Below, in pieces: positions 8,574 through 16,822 of a stretch of DNA of 38,229 nucleotides. Position 1 is the first letter of the stretch; each line of letters starts with the position of its first letter. A program made the translations under genes and the position numbers. Source of the DNA: RGIG3009 sp045590415 (GTDB taxonomy: Bacteria; Bacillota; Clostridia; Oscillospirales; Acutalibacteraceae); assembly GCA_045590415.1 (NCBI GenBank), contig JAZNRA010000033.1:1-38229 (forward strand), in the 5' to 3' direction. The notes beneath the pieces were generated by a model. It was not told the DNA's origin. It did no database searches and saw nothing but the letters and a program-made list of their open reading frames with translations.

Positions 8574-9860
8574 TTATAATGCTTGTTGTAGACCGGGATC
8601 ATCCTCGGTCACTCGCTCAATATCTGCACCAAGACCCTGTAGCTTTTCTACAATATCCTCGTATCCGCGTTCAATATATTGAATCTCTTCGATCTCGGTG
8701 ACACCGCTTGCCGCCAAAGCCGCAATTACCATCGCAGCACCCGCACGCAAGTCCATCGCCTTTACAGGGGCGGCCGTCAACTGCGGGACGCCCTGGACAA
8801 CGGCGAGCTTGCCGTCGACCTGAATATCAGCACCCATGCGGCGCAGTTCATCAACGTAACGGAAGCGGTTTTCCCAAACCCCTTCGTTAATAATGCTTGT
8901 CCCCTCTGCGAGCGACAAGAGGACCGCGATCTGCGGCTGCATATCGGTCGGAAAACCGGGATGTGGCATAGTTTTCACGTTACAATGATTAAGACGTCCG
9001 GAAGCGGATACGCGGATATCTTCGTCAAACTCTTCAATTTCCGCTCCCATCTCTTGCAACTTAGCAGTGATGGATTCCAAGTGCTTCGGAATAACGTTGC
9101 GCACGGTCACGTTTCCACCGGTTGCAACAGCAGCTGCCATGTACGTGCCGGCCTCGATCTGATCGGGGATGATGGAATAGGTCGTACCGTACAAACGATC
9201 GACACCGTAAATCTTAATAACATCCGTACCGGCGCCGCGAATGTCGGCACCCATAGAGTTTAAAAAGTTTGCCAAGTCAACGATATGCGGCTCTTTTGCA
9301 GCGTTTTCAATCACCGTGGTACCCTCTGCACGAACGGCAGCGAGTATGATGTTAACAGTGGCACCGACAGACACCATATCCAAATATACCGAACTGCCTT
9401 GCAGCTGATCGGCATGTGCATCGATCATACCGTTTTTCATCGGCATAACCTTGGCACCTAAACAAGAAAACCCTTTAAGATGTTGATCAATCGGACGAAC
9501 ACCGAAATAGCAACCGCCCGGCATCGGCACATTAGCTTTGCCAAAACGTCCAAGCAACGCGCCGATGAAGTAATACGAAGCGCGCATTTTTTTAGCCAGA
9601 TCATGCGGCACAGTCTGTGTAACGATCGTACGCGAGTCGATCTCAACCGTGTGACGATCAATACGACGCACCGTAGCACCAAGGGAAGCCAAAATTTCCA
9701 GTGCCGTAGCAACGTCAGCAATGTTTGGAATATTTTCGATACGGCAAACACCGTTTGCTAAAACAGTAGCCGGTAAAATCGCAACGACCGCGTTTTTAGC
9801 ACCGCTGATATCAACAGTACCGGTTAACGGATGTCCGCCGCGGATAACGTACTTATCCAA
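8574..9860 (-). CDS. murA: UDP-N-acetylglucosamine 1-carboxyvinyltransferase
   Basis: MurA transfers enolpyruvate from PEP to UDP-GlcNAc, the first committed step of peptidoglycan synthesis, in the cytoplasm. The protein has 428 residues, a normal length. Visible hallmarks are the N-terminal ISGAKNA with the UDP-GlcNAc-binding Lys-Asn pair, and the catalytic loop PGGCYFGVRPID with the PEP-reactive Cys at about 117, the fosfomycin target. The TTG at 9860 is chosen because family similarity begins exactly there (DKYVIRGG) and GGGAG lies just upstream; an ATG 23 codons earlier would add unrelated residues. The gene has its own promoter with a palindrome at the predicted start site, and a strong terminator at its end. 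Confidence 0.96.
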   Translation of the reverse strand: MDKYVIRGGHPLTGTVDISGAKNAVVAILPATVLANGVCRIENIPNIADVATALEILASLGATVRRIDRHTVEIDSRTIVTQTVPHDLAKKMRASYYFIGALLGRFGKANVPMPGGCYFGVRPIDQHLKGFSCLGAKVMPMKNGMIDAHADQLQGSSVYLDMVSVGATVNIILAAVRAEGTTVIENAAKEPHIVDLANFLNSMGADIRGAGTDVIKIYGVDRLYGTTYSIIPDQIEAGTYMAAAVATGGNVTVRNVIPKHLESITAKLQEMGAEIEEFDEDIRVSASGRLNHCNVKTMPHPGFPTDMQPQIAVLLSLAEGTSIINEGVWENRFRYVDELRRMGADIQVDGKLAVVQGVPQLTAAPVKAMDLRAGAAMVIAALAASGVTEIEEIQYIERGYEDIVEKLQGLGADIERVTEDDPGLQQAL

Positions 9861-9932
9861 GAAAAACCCACTCCCTCGAATACAGTAAATTGGAGGAATA
9901 TGCCGCAAAAATCCAAAAGGATGACACAATCA

Positions 9933-9960
9933 AAGCATGTGGATAAACACCCACATGCTT
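9933..9960. repeat. Perfect 10 bp inverted repeat with embedded DnaA-box sequence
   Basis: AAGCATGTGG (9933-9942) and CCACATGCTT (9951-9960) are perfect inverted arms around the 8-base loop ATAAACAC. Bases 9938-9946 read TGTGGATAA, the complement of the consensus DnaA box TTATCCACA. The predicted murA start (about 9955) falls inside it, so a protein operator is more likely than a terminator; no T-run follows on either strand. Confidence 0.65.
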
Positions 9961-9961
9961 C

Positions 9962-9990
9962 AGTATACCATACTTTTCGTAAAAATCAAA
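9962..9990 (-). promoter_or_regulatory. Predicted murA promoter
   Basis: Minus strand -10 TATACT (9962-9967) preceded by TGG, and -35 TTGATT (9984-9989, 16-base spacer) or TTTGAT (17-base spacer). It lies directly upstream of the palindrome and gives a leader of about 95 bases. The rest of the 235-base gap up to the LUD-domain gene is AT-rich; I see no convincing terminator there. Confidence 0.65.
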
Positions 9991-10095
9991 TATTTTCTGG
10001 AAAAATGTTCGAATTTTTGATTTTCAATACCACATATAGTATGATCACTATTTTGTCAGTTTAGACGTGAAAGGTTTTTCCACACTAAAAAATTT

Positions 10096-10749
10096 TTAAA
10101 AACCAAGAGATTCTCCAACTAAAATAACGTGTATGCGGTTTGCAACCCGTTGATGACCGCTTATTAAATATTGAGCACAAATACGATCCGCCGACTGACA
10201 ACCGTCAACGTACCGCTCGCTATCAGCCGCTATGCACATGCCGGAAACAGCACATGGCGTTTGGCAACTTAAACGCTTGGCATTGAGCGGCGCCGCCACC
10301 GTTTTGACGCGACGAACAGCCGCCGGAAGATCACCTACAATTTTATTGCAGCCCACAACCATTATCACCGTAGCAGGACCAAAAGCAATCGGTGAAATGC
10401 GATTGGCGCGTCCGTCTACGTTGTATAGTGTGCCGTCTTGTGTGACAGCGTTTGAGGAACATAAAAACACATCCGCTGTTAAACTTTTCAAAAAAACAGC
10501 CGTGAGTTCGTCCGGCGTTAATCCTTCTTGATAGCGATCCAAAAAGTGATAGTCACCGCTACGCAACAGGTCAATAACACCGGTTTCAAACAAGGTCATT
10601 GAACCGCCGACAGCTACCGTGTCGTTGGTATGAAGGAGTGTTTTAACCAGCGGAACAACGTCTTCCTTGCTTTGAACGCAGTGTGCTGCCATATTGTTTT
10701 TACGCAAAGCGGCGGCAATTGGTTCTAACTCAGCGAGTAACATTCTCAT
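10096..10749 (-). CDS. LUD-domain protein (LutC/YkgG-like)
   Basis: A predicted cytoplasmic protein of 217 residues with the LUD fold (formerly DUF162), seen in VAVGGSMTLFETG, the SSNAVTQDGTLYNVDG block and GPATVIMVVGCNKIV. LUD proteins take part in L-lactate oxidation as LutC with LutA/LutB, but many single-gene clostridial members have no assigned role. No lutA or lutB is present. The ATG at 10749 has AGGTG ten bases upstream and starts one base after the rpiB stop, so it is cotranscribed with rpiB. The C-terminal half has several Cys (SCQTPCAVSGMC). Function is not assignable beyond the family. Confidence 0.85.
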   Translation of the reverse strand: MRMLLAELEPIAAALRKNNMAAHCVQSKEDVVPLVKTLLHTNDTVAVGGSMTLFETGVIDLLRSGDYHFLDRYQEGLTPDELTAVFLKSLTADVFLCSSNAVTQDGTLYNVDGRANRISPIAFGPATVIMVVGCNKIVGDLPAAVRRVKTVAAPLNAKRLSCQTPCAVSGMCIAADSERYVDGCQSADRICAQYLISGHQRVANRIHVILVGESLGF

Positions 10750-10750
10750 A

Positions 10751-11200
10751 TTATTCAATCACCTGTTCTTGCTCTAATTTGGTAATTAGATCAATACGGC
10801 GCTGATGACGACCGCCATCAAACGCAGTAGATAAGAAAGTCTTAACAATGCACTTGGCAAGCTCCGGCCCAATGATACGGGCTCCCATTGCAAGGATGTT
10901 GGCATCGTTGTGCTGACGAGTAAGTTGGGCAGACAAGGGATCATTGCACAAGGCGCAACGAATACCGTGCACCTTATTGGCAGCGATACTGATACCGATA
11001 CCCGTGCCGCAAATAACGATTCCTTTTTCACAAGAACCATCCGCCACTGCTTTAGCGGCTCTGGCGGCAAAGATGGGATAGTCGCAACTGTCTGTGGTGT
11101 CAGTACCGAAATCACGGTACTCTTCCCCCATTTCGGTCAACATTGCTTCTATCTCGCGTTTCAGTTCAACAGCGGCGTGGTCACATGCGATGGCAATCAT
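10751..11200 (-). CDS. rpiB: Ribose-5-phosphate isomerase B
   Basis: RpiB/LacAB-family sugar-phosphate isomerase of 149 residues that interconverts ribose 5-phosphate and ribulose 5-phosphate in the non-oxidative pentose phosphate pathway. It begins MIAIACDHAAVELK with the conserved Asp-His pair, and has the catalytic Cys loop ICGTGIGISIAANK and the substrate-binding CNDPLSAQLTRQHNDANIL. The start follows TTAAGGAGG. It lies between ispH-rpsA and the LUD-domain gene, with a weak terminator-like hairpin upstream and no clear promoter of its own. Confidence 0.96.
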   Translation of the reverse strand: MIAIACDHAAVELKREIEAMLTEMGEEYRDFGTDTTDSCDYPIFAARAAKAVADGSCEKGIVICGTGIGISIAANKVHGIRCALCNDPLSAQLTRQHNDANILAMGARIIGPELAKCIVKTFLSTAFDGGRHQRRIDLITKLEQEQVIE

Positions 11201-11225
11201 ACTGATTTCCTCCTTAAAACGGAAA

Positions 11226-11254
11226 GGGCGACACTCCGATTCGAAGTGTTGCCC
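11226..11254 (-). terminator. Possible weak or partial terminator after ispH-rpsA
   Basis: Stem GGGC-ACACT/AGTGT-GCCC with one internal non-pair, followed on the minus strand by a broken T-tract (TTTCCGTTTT). It lies between the ispH-rpsA stop and the rpiB ribosome binding site. With no promoter evident for rpiB, partial read-through is likely. Confidence 0.5.
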
Positions 11255-11271
11255 GTTTTGTTTTCCGTAAA

Positions 11272-13332
11272 TTATTCAGCCGTTTCTTCAGTAACTTCAG
11301 GAGAAGCTTCCTCAGTTACTTCCTCAGTGGTTTCTGGAGCAGTTTCCTCAGCAGCGGGAGCATCCTCAAGAAGCGCACGGATGGACAAGCTGATGCGCTT
11401 GCTTTCCATATCAACAGCCGTGATTTTAACCTGTACCTCTTCGCCGACCTTCAAAGCATCCTGCGGTTTGTCGATACGGCGGTTCGCGATCTGCGAAATA
11501 TGGATCAAGCCGTCAACGCCGGGAAGGATCTGTGCAAACGCACCGAAGGTGGTCATACCGACGATCGTGGCAGGCACAACGTCACCCACTGCATACTGCG
11601 CCTTAAAGAGCTCAAACGGATTGTCCTCCGGACGGCGGTAACCGAGCGAGATCTTGTGCTTCTCGATATCCAAATCGCGGATGTACACATCCACGGTATC
11701 ACCGATGGAAACGACCTCAGAAGGATGCTTGATATGTTTCCAGGAAAGCTCGGATACGTGAATCATACCGTCCACACCGCCGAGATCCACAAACGCTCCG
11801 TAGGAGGTCATGGATTTGACGATGCCGGTATATTTCTGACCGACCTCTGCCTGTGCGAAGAAAGCTTCTTCCTTCTCGCGGCGCTCCTCGCGGGCAACGT
11901 CACGAATGGAGCCAACCGCGCGGCGGCGCTGGGTATTGATTTCTAAGATCTTGAAGCGAACCGTTTGCTTGAGCAACGGGCTTAAATCTTCCATACGGCT
12001 GACAGAAGCGCGGGACGCGGGAACGAACACCTTTACCCCGTGAGATGCGACTAAGATGCCGCCTTTAATGACATCCGTAACGACGCCTTCGAGAATTTCG
12101 CCGCTTTCGCCGGCAGCCACAATGGTATCCCAACCTTTTTTGGCATCGACACGTTTTTTGGAAAGCATAATTGTACCTTCCTGGTCGTTGGTACGCATGA
12201 TGAGCAGTTCGAGCTCATCCCCCACCTTAACCAACTCGGACGGATCTGTGCCTTCCGCTGAAAGCTCCTCGGTCGGAATGTAGCCGGTCTGTTTGCGACC
12301 GATCACTTCTACCTGTACCTCGTTGGGAGCAATTCCCACGACGATACCGCGCACTCTTTCGTTTGTAGTTAAACTTTGAAGAGATGCTTCAAGCGCCTCC
12401 TCAAAACTCATTTCGTCAAAGGACTTGACAGGTTCGGCGGCAACGGCCACCTCATTTTCTTGGACTTCGCTGTTGTTGACAATCTCGGACATGGTTGAAA
12501 GTACCTCCTTAATTATATCGGAAGGCGTTGAAGCTCCGGCGGTCAAACCGATGACCTTCGCATCTGCGAACGGTTCAGCCGTGAGCTCCTCTGCCTTTTC
12601 GATCAAAACAGTTTGGCAGTAGGGTCGGCATACTTCTCGCAGTTTTGCGGTGTTGGAACTTTGTCGCCCACCGACAATCACCATCACATCGCTTTGTTGT
12701 GATAGGGCTATCGCTTCCTCTTGTCTTTTCGCGGTAGCACTGCATATTGTATCAAAGATTATGAGATTTGTATAGTGTTTTTTTGCAATTTTAGAACACT
12801 TTTTCCAAGTATTTATATGAAAAGTAGTCTGTGCGACCAAAATGACGGGTGCATTTCGGTCTGGGATTCCACTTTTTTCCAATTTCAGCAGTTCTTCTTC
12901 GGAAGAAAACACATACGAAGGCGTATGACAATGACCGCGAATACCGATCACCTCAGGGTGACCCTCATCACCGGCGATCAAAACTGTTGCACCGTTTGCC
13001 GACTGTTCAGAAACAATACGGTGGATCTTGGCAACAAACGGGCAGGTGGCATCGTGGCAAGTAATTCCTTTCTCTTCTATGACGTCATACACGTCTTTTG
13101 AAACACCGTGTGAACGAATCACCAACGTAGTCCCATCCGCTGTTTCTTCAGGGGTGTTGACAATAACAACGCCCCTCTCCTTCAGTGTTTCGACCATCTG
13201 TGGATTGTGAATGATCGGTCCGAGCGTACAGACATCCTTCCCTTCATCCAACAATGCATATACGGCGTCTACCGCACGTTTCACACCGAAGCAGAAACCG
13301 GCGGATTCGGCAACTAACAGTTTCTTATCCAT
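11272..13332 (-). CDS. ispH: IspH-ribosomal protein S1 fusion
   Basis: A bifunctional protein of about 686 residues. The N-terminal 280 residues are 4-hydroxy-3-methylbut-2-enyl diphosphate reductase, the last enzyme of the MEP isoprenoid pathway. Its [4Fe-4S] cysteines are visible in GFCFGVKRA, CHDATCPFV and ICSATAKRQ. After a linker come four S1 RNA-binding repeats, beginning near VRGIVVGI, LEGVVTDV, YTGIVKSM and VPATIVGM, then an acidic Glu/Thr tail. The fusion is known in many Clostridia. The ATG at 13332 is taken as start (DKKLLVAESAGFCFGV); a TTG nine bases upstream, nearer GGGGAG, is an alternative. It overlaps plsC by 8 bases and closes the rpiR-HI0933-cmk-plsC-ispH/rpsA operon. Confidence 0.95.
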   Translation of the reverse strand: MDKKLLVAESAGFCFGVKRAVDAVYALLDEGKDVCTLGPIIHNPQMVETLKERGVVIVNTPEETADGTTLVIRSHGVSKDVYDVIEEKGITCHDATCPFVAKIHRIVSEQSANGATVLIAGDEGHPEVIGIRGHCHTPSYVFSSEEELLKLEKSGIPDRNAPVILVAQTTFHINTWKKCSKIAKKHYTNLIIFDTICSATAKRQEEAIALSQQSDVMVIVGGRQSSNTAKLREVCRPYCQTVLIEKAEELTAEPFADAKVIGLTAGASTPSDIIKEVLSTMSEIVNNSEVQENEVAVAAEPVKSFDEMSFEEALEASLQSLTTNERVRGIVVGIAPNEVQVEVIGRKQTGYIPTEELSAEGTDPSELVKVGDELELLIMRTNDQEGTIMLSKKRVDAKKGWDTIVAAGESGEILEGVVTDVIKGGILVASHGVKVFVPASRASVSRMEDLSPLLKQTVRFKILEINTQRRRAVGSIRDVAREERREKEEAFFAQAEVGQKYTGIVKSMTSYGAFVDLGGVDGMIHVSELSWKHIKHPSEVVSIGDTVDVYIRDLDIEKHKISLGYRRPEDNPFELFKAQYAVGDVVPATIVGMTTFGAFAQILPGVDGLIHISQIANRRIDKPQDALKVGEEVQVKITAVDMESKRISLSIRALLEDAPAAEETAPETTEEVTEEASPEVTEETAE

Positions 13333-13933
13333 TTCTTTCAATCAACTCCCCGATCGTTTTCATGATCAGGCGCGTGGCATAACGGATGTCCGGACGCTCC
13401 GAATCCGTCAGATGCAACTCCTCAGGTGACAGCGGTTTGCCGTATGCAACAGTCACCCGTTGAAATAAGCGCACCCGCTGATTACGTGTAACAACCGCCG
13501 CCGGCAGAACGGAAGCACCCGTCTGTGCAACGATCAGCGCGGCACCCGATTTCGGACGCAATAAATTACCGTCCTTTGAACGTGTTCCTTCCGGAAAAAT
13601 ACCCATCAGTTTTCGCTCATTAACTAACTGTTTGGCAGTATCAATTGCACTCGTGTCACCGGTACCGCGACGTACGGGGAAGGCGCCGAACTGTTTGCCA
13701 AGCACCCAAGTAAACAATCGATTGGCAAACAACTCCGCTTTCGCCATGAAATATACGTGGCGCTTAGGGCTGGCGATAATCAAAAAGATCGGATCCCAGT
13801 TGGAGATATGATTACAGCACAGCACAAGCGGCATATCCTCGGAAGGAATGTTCTCCCTACCGACGACACGCACTCGCATAAAGAAGCGAATAACAGGCCC
13901 TAAAATATGAATTAAAGCGCGTCCGAGCCACAT
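13325..13933 (-). CDS. plsC: 1-acyl-sn-glycerol-3-phosphate acyltransferase
   Basis: PlsC-family membrane-associated acyltransferase of 202 residues that makes phosphatidic acid from lysophosphatidic acid and acyl-ACP or acyl-CoA. The catalytic NHxxxxD box is NHISNWD, followed by the FPVRRG substrate segment and the FPEGTRS block. A hydrophobic N-terminus (ALIHILGPVIRFFM) suits membrane contact. The start follows AAGGGTG at 8 bases, 7 bases after the cmk stop, and the gene overlaps ispH-rpsA. The cmk-plsC-ispH/rpsA order is common in Clostridia. Confidence 0.94.
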   Translation of the reverse strand: MWLGRALIHILGPVIRFFMRVRVVGRENIPSEDMPLVLCCNHISNWDPIFLIIASPKRHVYFMAKAELFANRLFTWVLGKQFGAFPVRRGTGDTSAIDTAKQLVNERKLMGIFPEGTRSKDGNLLRPKSGAALIVAQTGASVLPAAVVTRNQRVRLFQRVTVAYGKPLSPEELHLTDSERPDIRYATRLIMKTIGELIERNG

Positions 13934-13940
13934 TGACGTC

Positions 13941-14618
13941 TCACCCTTTCAGAGTTTTTTCTATCAACGCTTTCAGCATGCCGATCGATTGTTCTAAGGT
14001 ATTTCCGCTGGTATCGACCATAATGGCATCCTCAGCCGGTTTTAAGGGGGCAGCGGCACGGTGGGAATCGTTATAATCACGTTCCTTCATGTCTGCTAAA
14101 ACATCTTCATAGGTGACATCCATTCCTTTTTCGCGCAATTCCAAAAAGCGACGCTCGGCGCGATCTTCCGCTGAAGCGGTTAAAAAGATCTTAACGGTTG
14201 CAAACGGCAGCACGACCGTGCCGATGTCACGACCATCCATAATCACGTCGTTTTGTCGCGCCGTATCCTGCTGTAATCGAAATAAAAATTGACGAACCGG
14301 CGGCATAGCCGACGTCGTTGATGCTGCCATAGATACTTCGGGCGTGCGAATGTGAGCGCTGACGTCTTCACCATTTAAGAAGACGCGCTGTTCGCCGTTT
14401 GCATATCCCATAGAAACCGTGATGTTTGGCAAAAGTGCTTCCACCGCCGCCGCGTCTTTTGGGTCAATTCCGCGCTGAAGAACCGCGTATCCGACGGTGC
14501 GGTACAGAGCACCGGTATCTACGTAAATATATCCTAATTCCTTCGCCAAAAAACGGGCGATGGTGCTCTTACCCGCACCGGACGGCCCGTCGATGGCAAT
14601 ACTGATCGGCTTGTTCAT
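13941..14618 (-). CDS. cmk: Cytidylate kinase
   Basis: A (d)CMP kinase of 225 residues that phosphorylates CMP and dCMP with ATP, recycling pyrimidine nucleotides in the cytoplasm. The P-loop is GPSGAGKST near residue 10. The CMP-binding insert, the MDGRDIGTVVLP block and the lid AEDRAERRFLEL are all present, and the length is typical. An upstream GAGGTAGGGG supports the ATG. It sits 16 bases after the flavoprotein gene and 7 bases before plsC. Confidence 0.96.
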   Translation of the reverse strand: MNKPISIAIDGPSGAGKSTIARFLAKELGYIYVDTGALYRTVGYAVLQRGIDPKDAAAVEALLPNITVSMGYANGEQRVFLNGEDVSAHIRTPEVSMAASTTSAMPPVRQFLFRLQQDTARQNDVIMDGRDIGTVVLPFATVKIFLTASAEDRAERRFLELREKGMDVTYEDVLADMKERDYNDSHRAAAPLKPAEDAIMVDTSGNTLEQSIGMLKALIEKTLKG

Positions 14619-14634
14619 TCTTTTCCCCTACCTC

Positions 14635-15858
14635 TTATACGTTGTTACCGGCAGCATAGCCGGTTGAAAAGGCAATTTGCAAATTGAAGCCACCGGTATA
14701 AGCATCCACATCCAATACTTCACCGGCGAAATATAAGCCGTTGACGAGTTTAGATTCCATTGTCTTGGCATTGATCTCTCGCGTGTTGACGCCGCCCGCA
14801 GTTACAATCGCTTCCTCAAACGGACGAAGACCGGATACTGTCAACGGAATCTGTTTGAGAATCCGGGCAATACGCACACGCTCAGCGCGGGATACAGAAT
14901 GGCATTTGGTATCCCCCGCCGTATCGCTCAGCCGTAACATAACCGACACCATTGAGCGGGGCATCAGCGCAGAAAGCGCATTGCCGAGACACGTATTGGC
15001 ATTTTCTTCAAACTCACGTATTAAGCGAGCATCCAACTGTTCTACCGTCAAAGCAGGTTTCATATCTAATGAAAGCGTATACCGGCCTTTGACGGCATCC
15101 TTCAAATGTGCACTTGCACTGAGCATGATCGGTCCGGATACACCAAAATGAGTAAACAACATTTCGCCGAAATCGGTATATACGGTTTTCCCCGTTTCTG
15201 TATCACGTACCGTCAACGCACAATTTTTGAGTGACAGACCTTGCAGTTCTGCGCACCAATCCTCCACCGTGTTCAAGGCAACCAAAGACGGTCGTGGTGG
15301 GATCAGAGTGTGTCCCGCCTGCTCGGCAAGTTTGTACCCATCTCCGGTAGAACCGGTGCCAGGGTATGAGCAACCGCCGGTACAGATAATCACTGCGTAT
15401 GCATGAAGCGTTTCTCCGGTTTCGAGTTTTACACCGCAGCAAACGCTATCCTCTAAGAGGAGTTCGGTAACCCGACCGGTTTTAAAGAGACACCCTTGTT
15501 GACGTGCAAAGGTCACCAAAGCATCGACAACATCTACTGCCTTATCTGAAATCGGATAAACACGATTCCCGCGTTCAATTTTGAGCGGCACTCCCTGCTT
15601 CTCAAAAAAAGCCATTGTATCTTGCGGTGTAAAGGCAGAAAAAGCACTGTACAAAAAACGACCGTTTCCCGGTGTGTTGGCAACGCAATCCTGTACCGAG
15701 GCGGCATTGGTAACGTTACAACGGCCTTTCCCCGTAATCATTACCTTGCGCGCCATACGCGGATTACGCTCAATAACGGTGACACGGTAACCTCGCCCGG
15801 CGGCCATACCGGCGGCAAGCAAGCCCGAAGCGCCGCCTCCGACAACAATGACCTCCAT
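14635..15858 (-). CDS. HI0933/BaiN-family NAD(P)/FAD-dependent oxidoreductase
   Basis: A flavoprotein of 407 residues. The N-terminal dinucleotide fold is VIVVGGGASGLLAAGMAA, followed by KVMITGKGRCNVTNAA, a family signature. A second conserved block, CTGGCSYPGTGSTGDGY, and the C-terminal FAGEVLDVDAYTGGFNLQIAFSTGYAAG complete the HI0933 (YhiN) family pattern. Some clostridial members (BaiN) are linked to bile-acid dehydroxylation, but most have no known substrate and nothing here points to one. The ATG at 15858 shares one base with the rpiR-type stop codon (TGATG), so translation is probably coupled; a farther upstream in-frame start would overlap that gene by about 60 bases. Confidence 0.92.
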   Translation of the reverse strand: MEVIVVGGGASGLLAAGMAAGRGYRVTVIERNPRMARKVMITGKGRCNVTNAASVQDCVANTPGNGRFLYSAFSAFTPQDTMAFFEKQGVPLKIERGNRVYPISDKAVDVVDALVTFARQQGCLFKTGRVTELLLEDSVCCGVKLETGETLHAYAVIICTGGCSYPGTGSTGDGYKLAEQAGHTLIPPRPSLVALNTVEDWCAELQGLSLKNCALTVRDTETGKTVYTDFGEMLFTHFGVSGPIMLSASAHLKDAVKGRYTLSLDMKPALTVEQLDARLIREFEENANTCLGNALSALMPRSMVSVMLRLSDTAGDTKCHSVSRAERVRIARILKQIPLTVSGLRPFEEAIVTAGGVNTREINAKTMESKLVNGLYFAGEVLDVDAYTGGFNLQIAFSTGYAAGNNV

Positions 15859-16745
15859 CACGGTATGTCCTCCTGCGCTCCGTTTGGTCCAAGGGGTTGA
15901 TAGACCTGATAGGTTTCCCATAATTCTTCAAGTTCGGTCAAACGATTGCGGTTTTCATCCGCGCGTTTAAGTGAAATCGCCACTAACAGTGCGTTAATAA
16001 CGCTGAGCGGTGCAGCTAAGGAATCGACAACCGTCGGCAAATCACTGTGGGCAAGCAACAAACTGGAGCTAAGCTCCGCGACCGGTGATAAAATACTGTC
16101 GGTGACGGAAATGACTTTTGCGCCGCGTGAGTGAGCGAAATGTGCTGCTTTCACGGAGCGTGCCGAATATCGTGGGAAGCTGACAACCAACAGTGCATCC
16201 TGGTCTCCGATAGAATACAACTCTTCCAACACCTCTGTAACACTTGAGGTGTTGATCAAATGAATATCCGGTAATAGCAGTTTGAGATAAAACGCAGCGA
16301 ATTGAGCAAGCGCACGACAGCTACCGGCGCCAAACACATACACATGGCGTGCATTGACCAGTGATTCAACCGCTTCATTAAAGACCTCTTTTGGCATTTC
16401 CTCCAGCGTTTGGCGAATATTAGCCATATCGTACGACATGACGCTTTCGAGCACCTCATCATCCCGCATACGAGACCGGGACACCTCTACACGCTGTATA
16501 CTCGTCAGTTTACTGCGAATGAGCTTTTGCACAGCTTTTTGTAGTTGCGGATAGCCGGAAAAACCAAGTTCGGTGGCAAAACGCACCACTGTGGATTCAC
16601 TTACTCCAACCGTCTCGCCCAAACGATATGCTGTCATAAATGCCGCTTCATCGTAATGTTCCAAAATATATGAGCCAATGCGGCGCTGTCCTTTGGAAAA
16701 ACTCGGCATCTCATTCGTAATATGCGCGATCAGGTCCATACTCAT
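15858..16745 (-). CDS. MurR/RpiR-family transcriptional regulator
   Basis: A regulator of 295 residues with an N-terminal RpiR helix-turn-helix at about residues 1-75 (TVGVSESTVVRFATELGFSGYPQLQ) and a SIS sugar-phosphate-binding domain from about 120 to 250 (FGAGSCRALAQFAAFYLK, VVSFPRYSARSVKAAHFA). The family usually senses phosphosugars such as MurNAc-6-phosphate. There are no sugar-catabolic genes next to it; it heads the operon of the HI0933 flavoprotein, cmk, plsC and ispH-rpsA. The third ATG-like choice at 16745 is used because AGGAG is 9 bases away; the ATG at 16751 is only 3 bases from it. Confidence 0.92.
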   Translation of the reverse strand: MSMDLIAHITNEMPSFSKGQRRIGSYILEHYDEAAFMTAYRLGETVGVSESTVVRFATELGFSGYPQLQKAVQKLIRSKLTSIQRVEVSRSRMRDDEVLESVMSYDMANIRQTLEEMPKEVFNEAVESLVNARHVYVFGAGSCRALAQFAAFYLKLLLPDIHLINTSSVTEVLEELYSIGDQDALLVVSFPRYSARSVKAAHFAHSRGAKVISVTDSILSPVAELSSSLLLAHSDLPTVVDSLAAPLSVINALLVAISLKRADENRNRLTELEELWETYQVYQPLGPNGAQEDIP

Positions 16746-16771
16746 CGACATTCACTCCTCTCAACACACCT

Positions 16772-16800
16772 ATTTTAATGCTTTCATTCCAAAAATGCAA
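16772..16800 (-). promoter_or_regulatory. Predicted promoter of the rpiR-type operon
   Basis: Minus strand -35 TTGCAT (16795-16800), a 17-base spacer and -10 TAAAAT (16772-16777). It fills the short gap between the membrane-protein gene and the rpiR-type gene and would drive at least the five genes down to ispH-rpsA. Confidence 0.7.
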
Positions 16801-16822
16801 GATATATCGTCCAACTTGCAAA

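Noticed and set aside
9933..9960. Chromosome origin (oriC)
   Set aside because: Only one consensus DnaA box is seen, with no box cluster and no dnaA or dnaN nearby.
9933..9960. The murA palindrome as a terminator for the LUD-domain gene
   Set aside because: No T-run follows it on either strand and it lies over the murA promoter start, more than 130 bases past the LUD stop.
14635..15858. A bile-acid dehydroxylation gene (baiN)
   Set aside because: The protein belongs to the broad HI0933 family, and no other bai genes are near.
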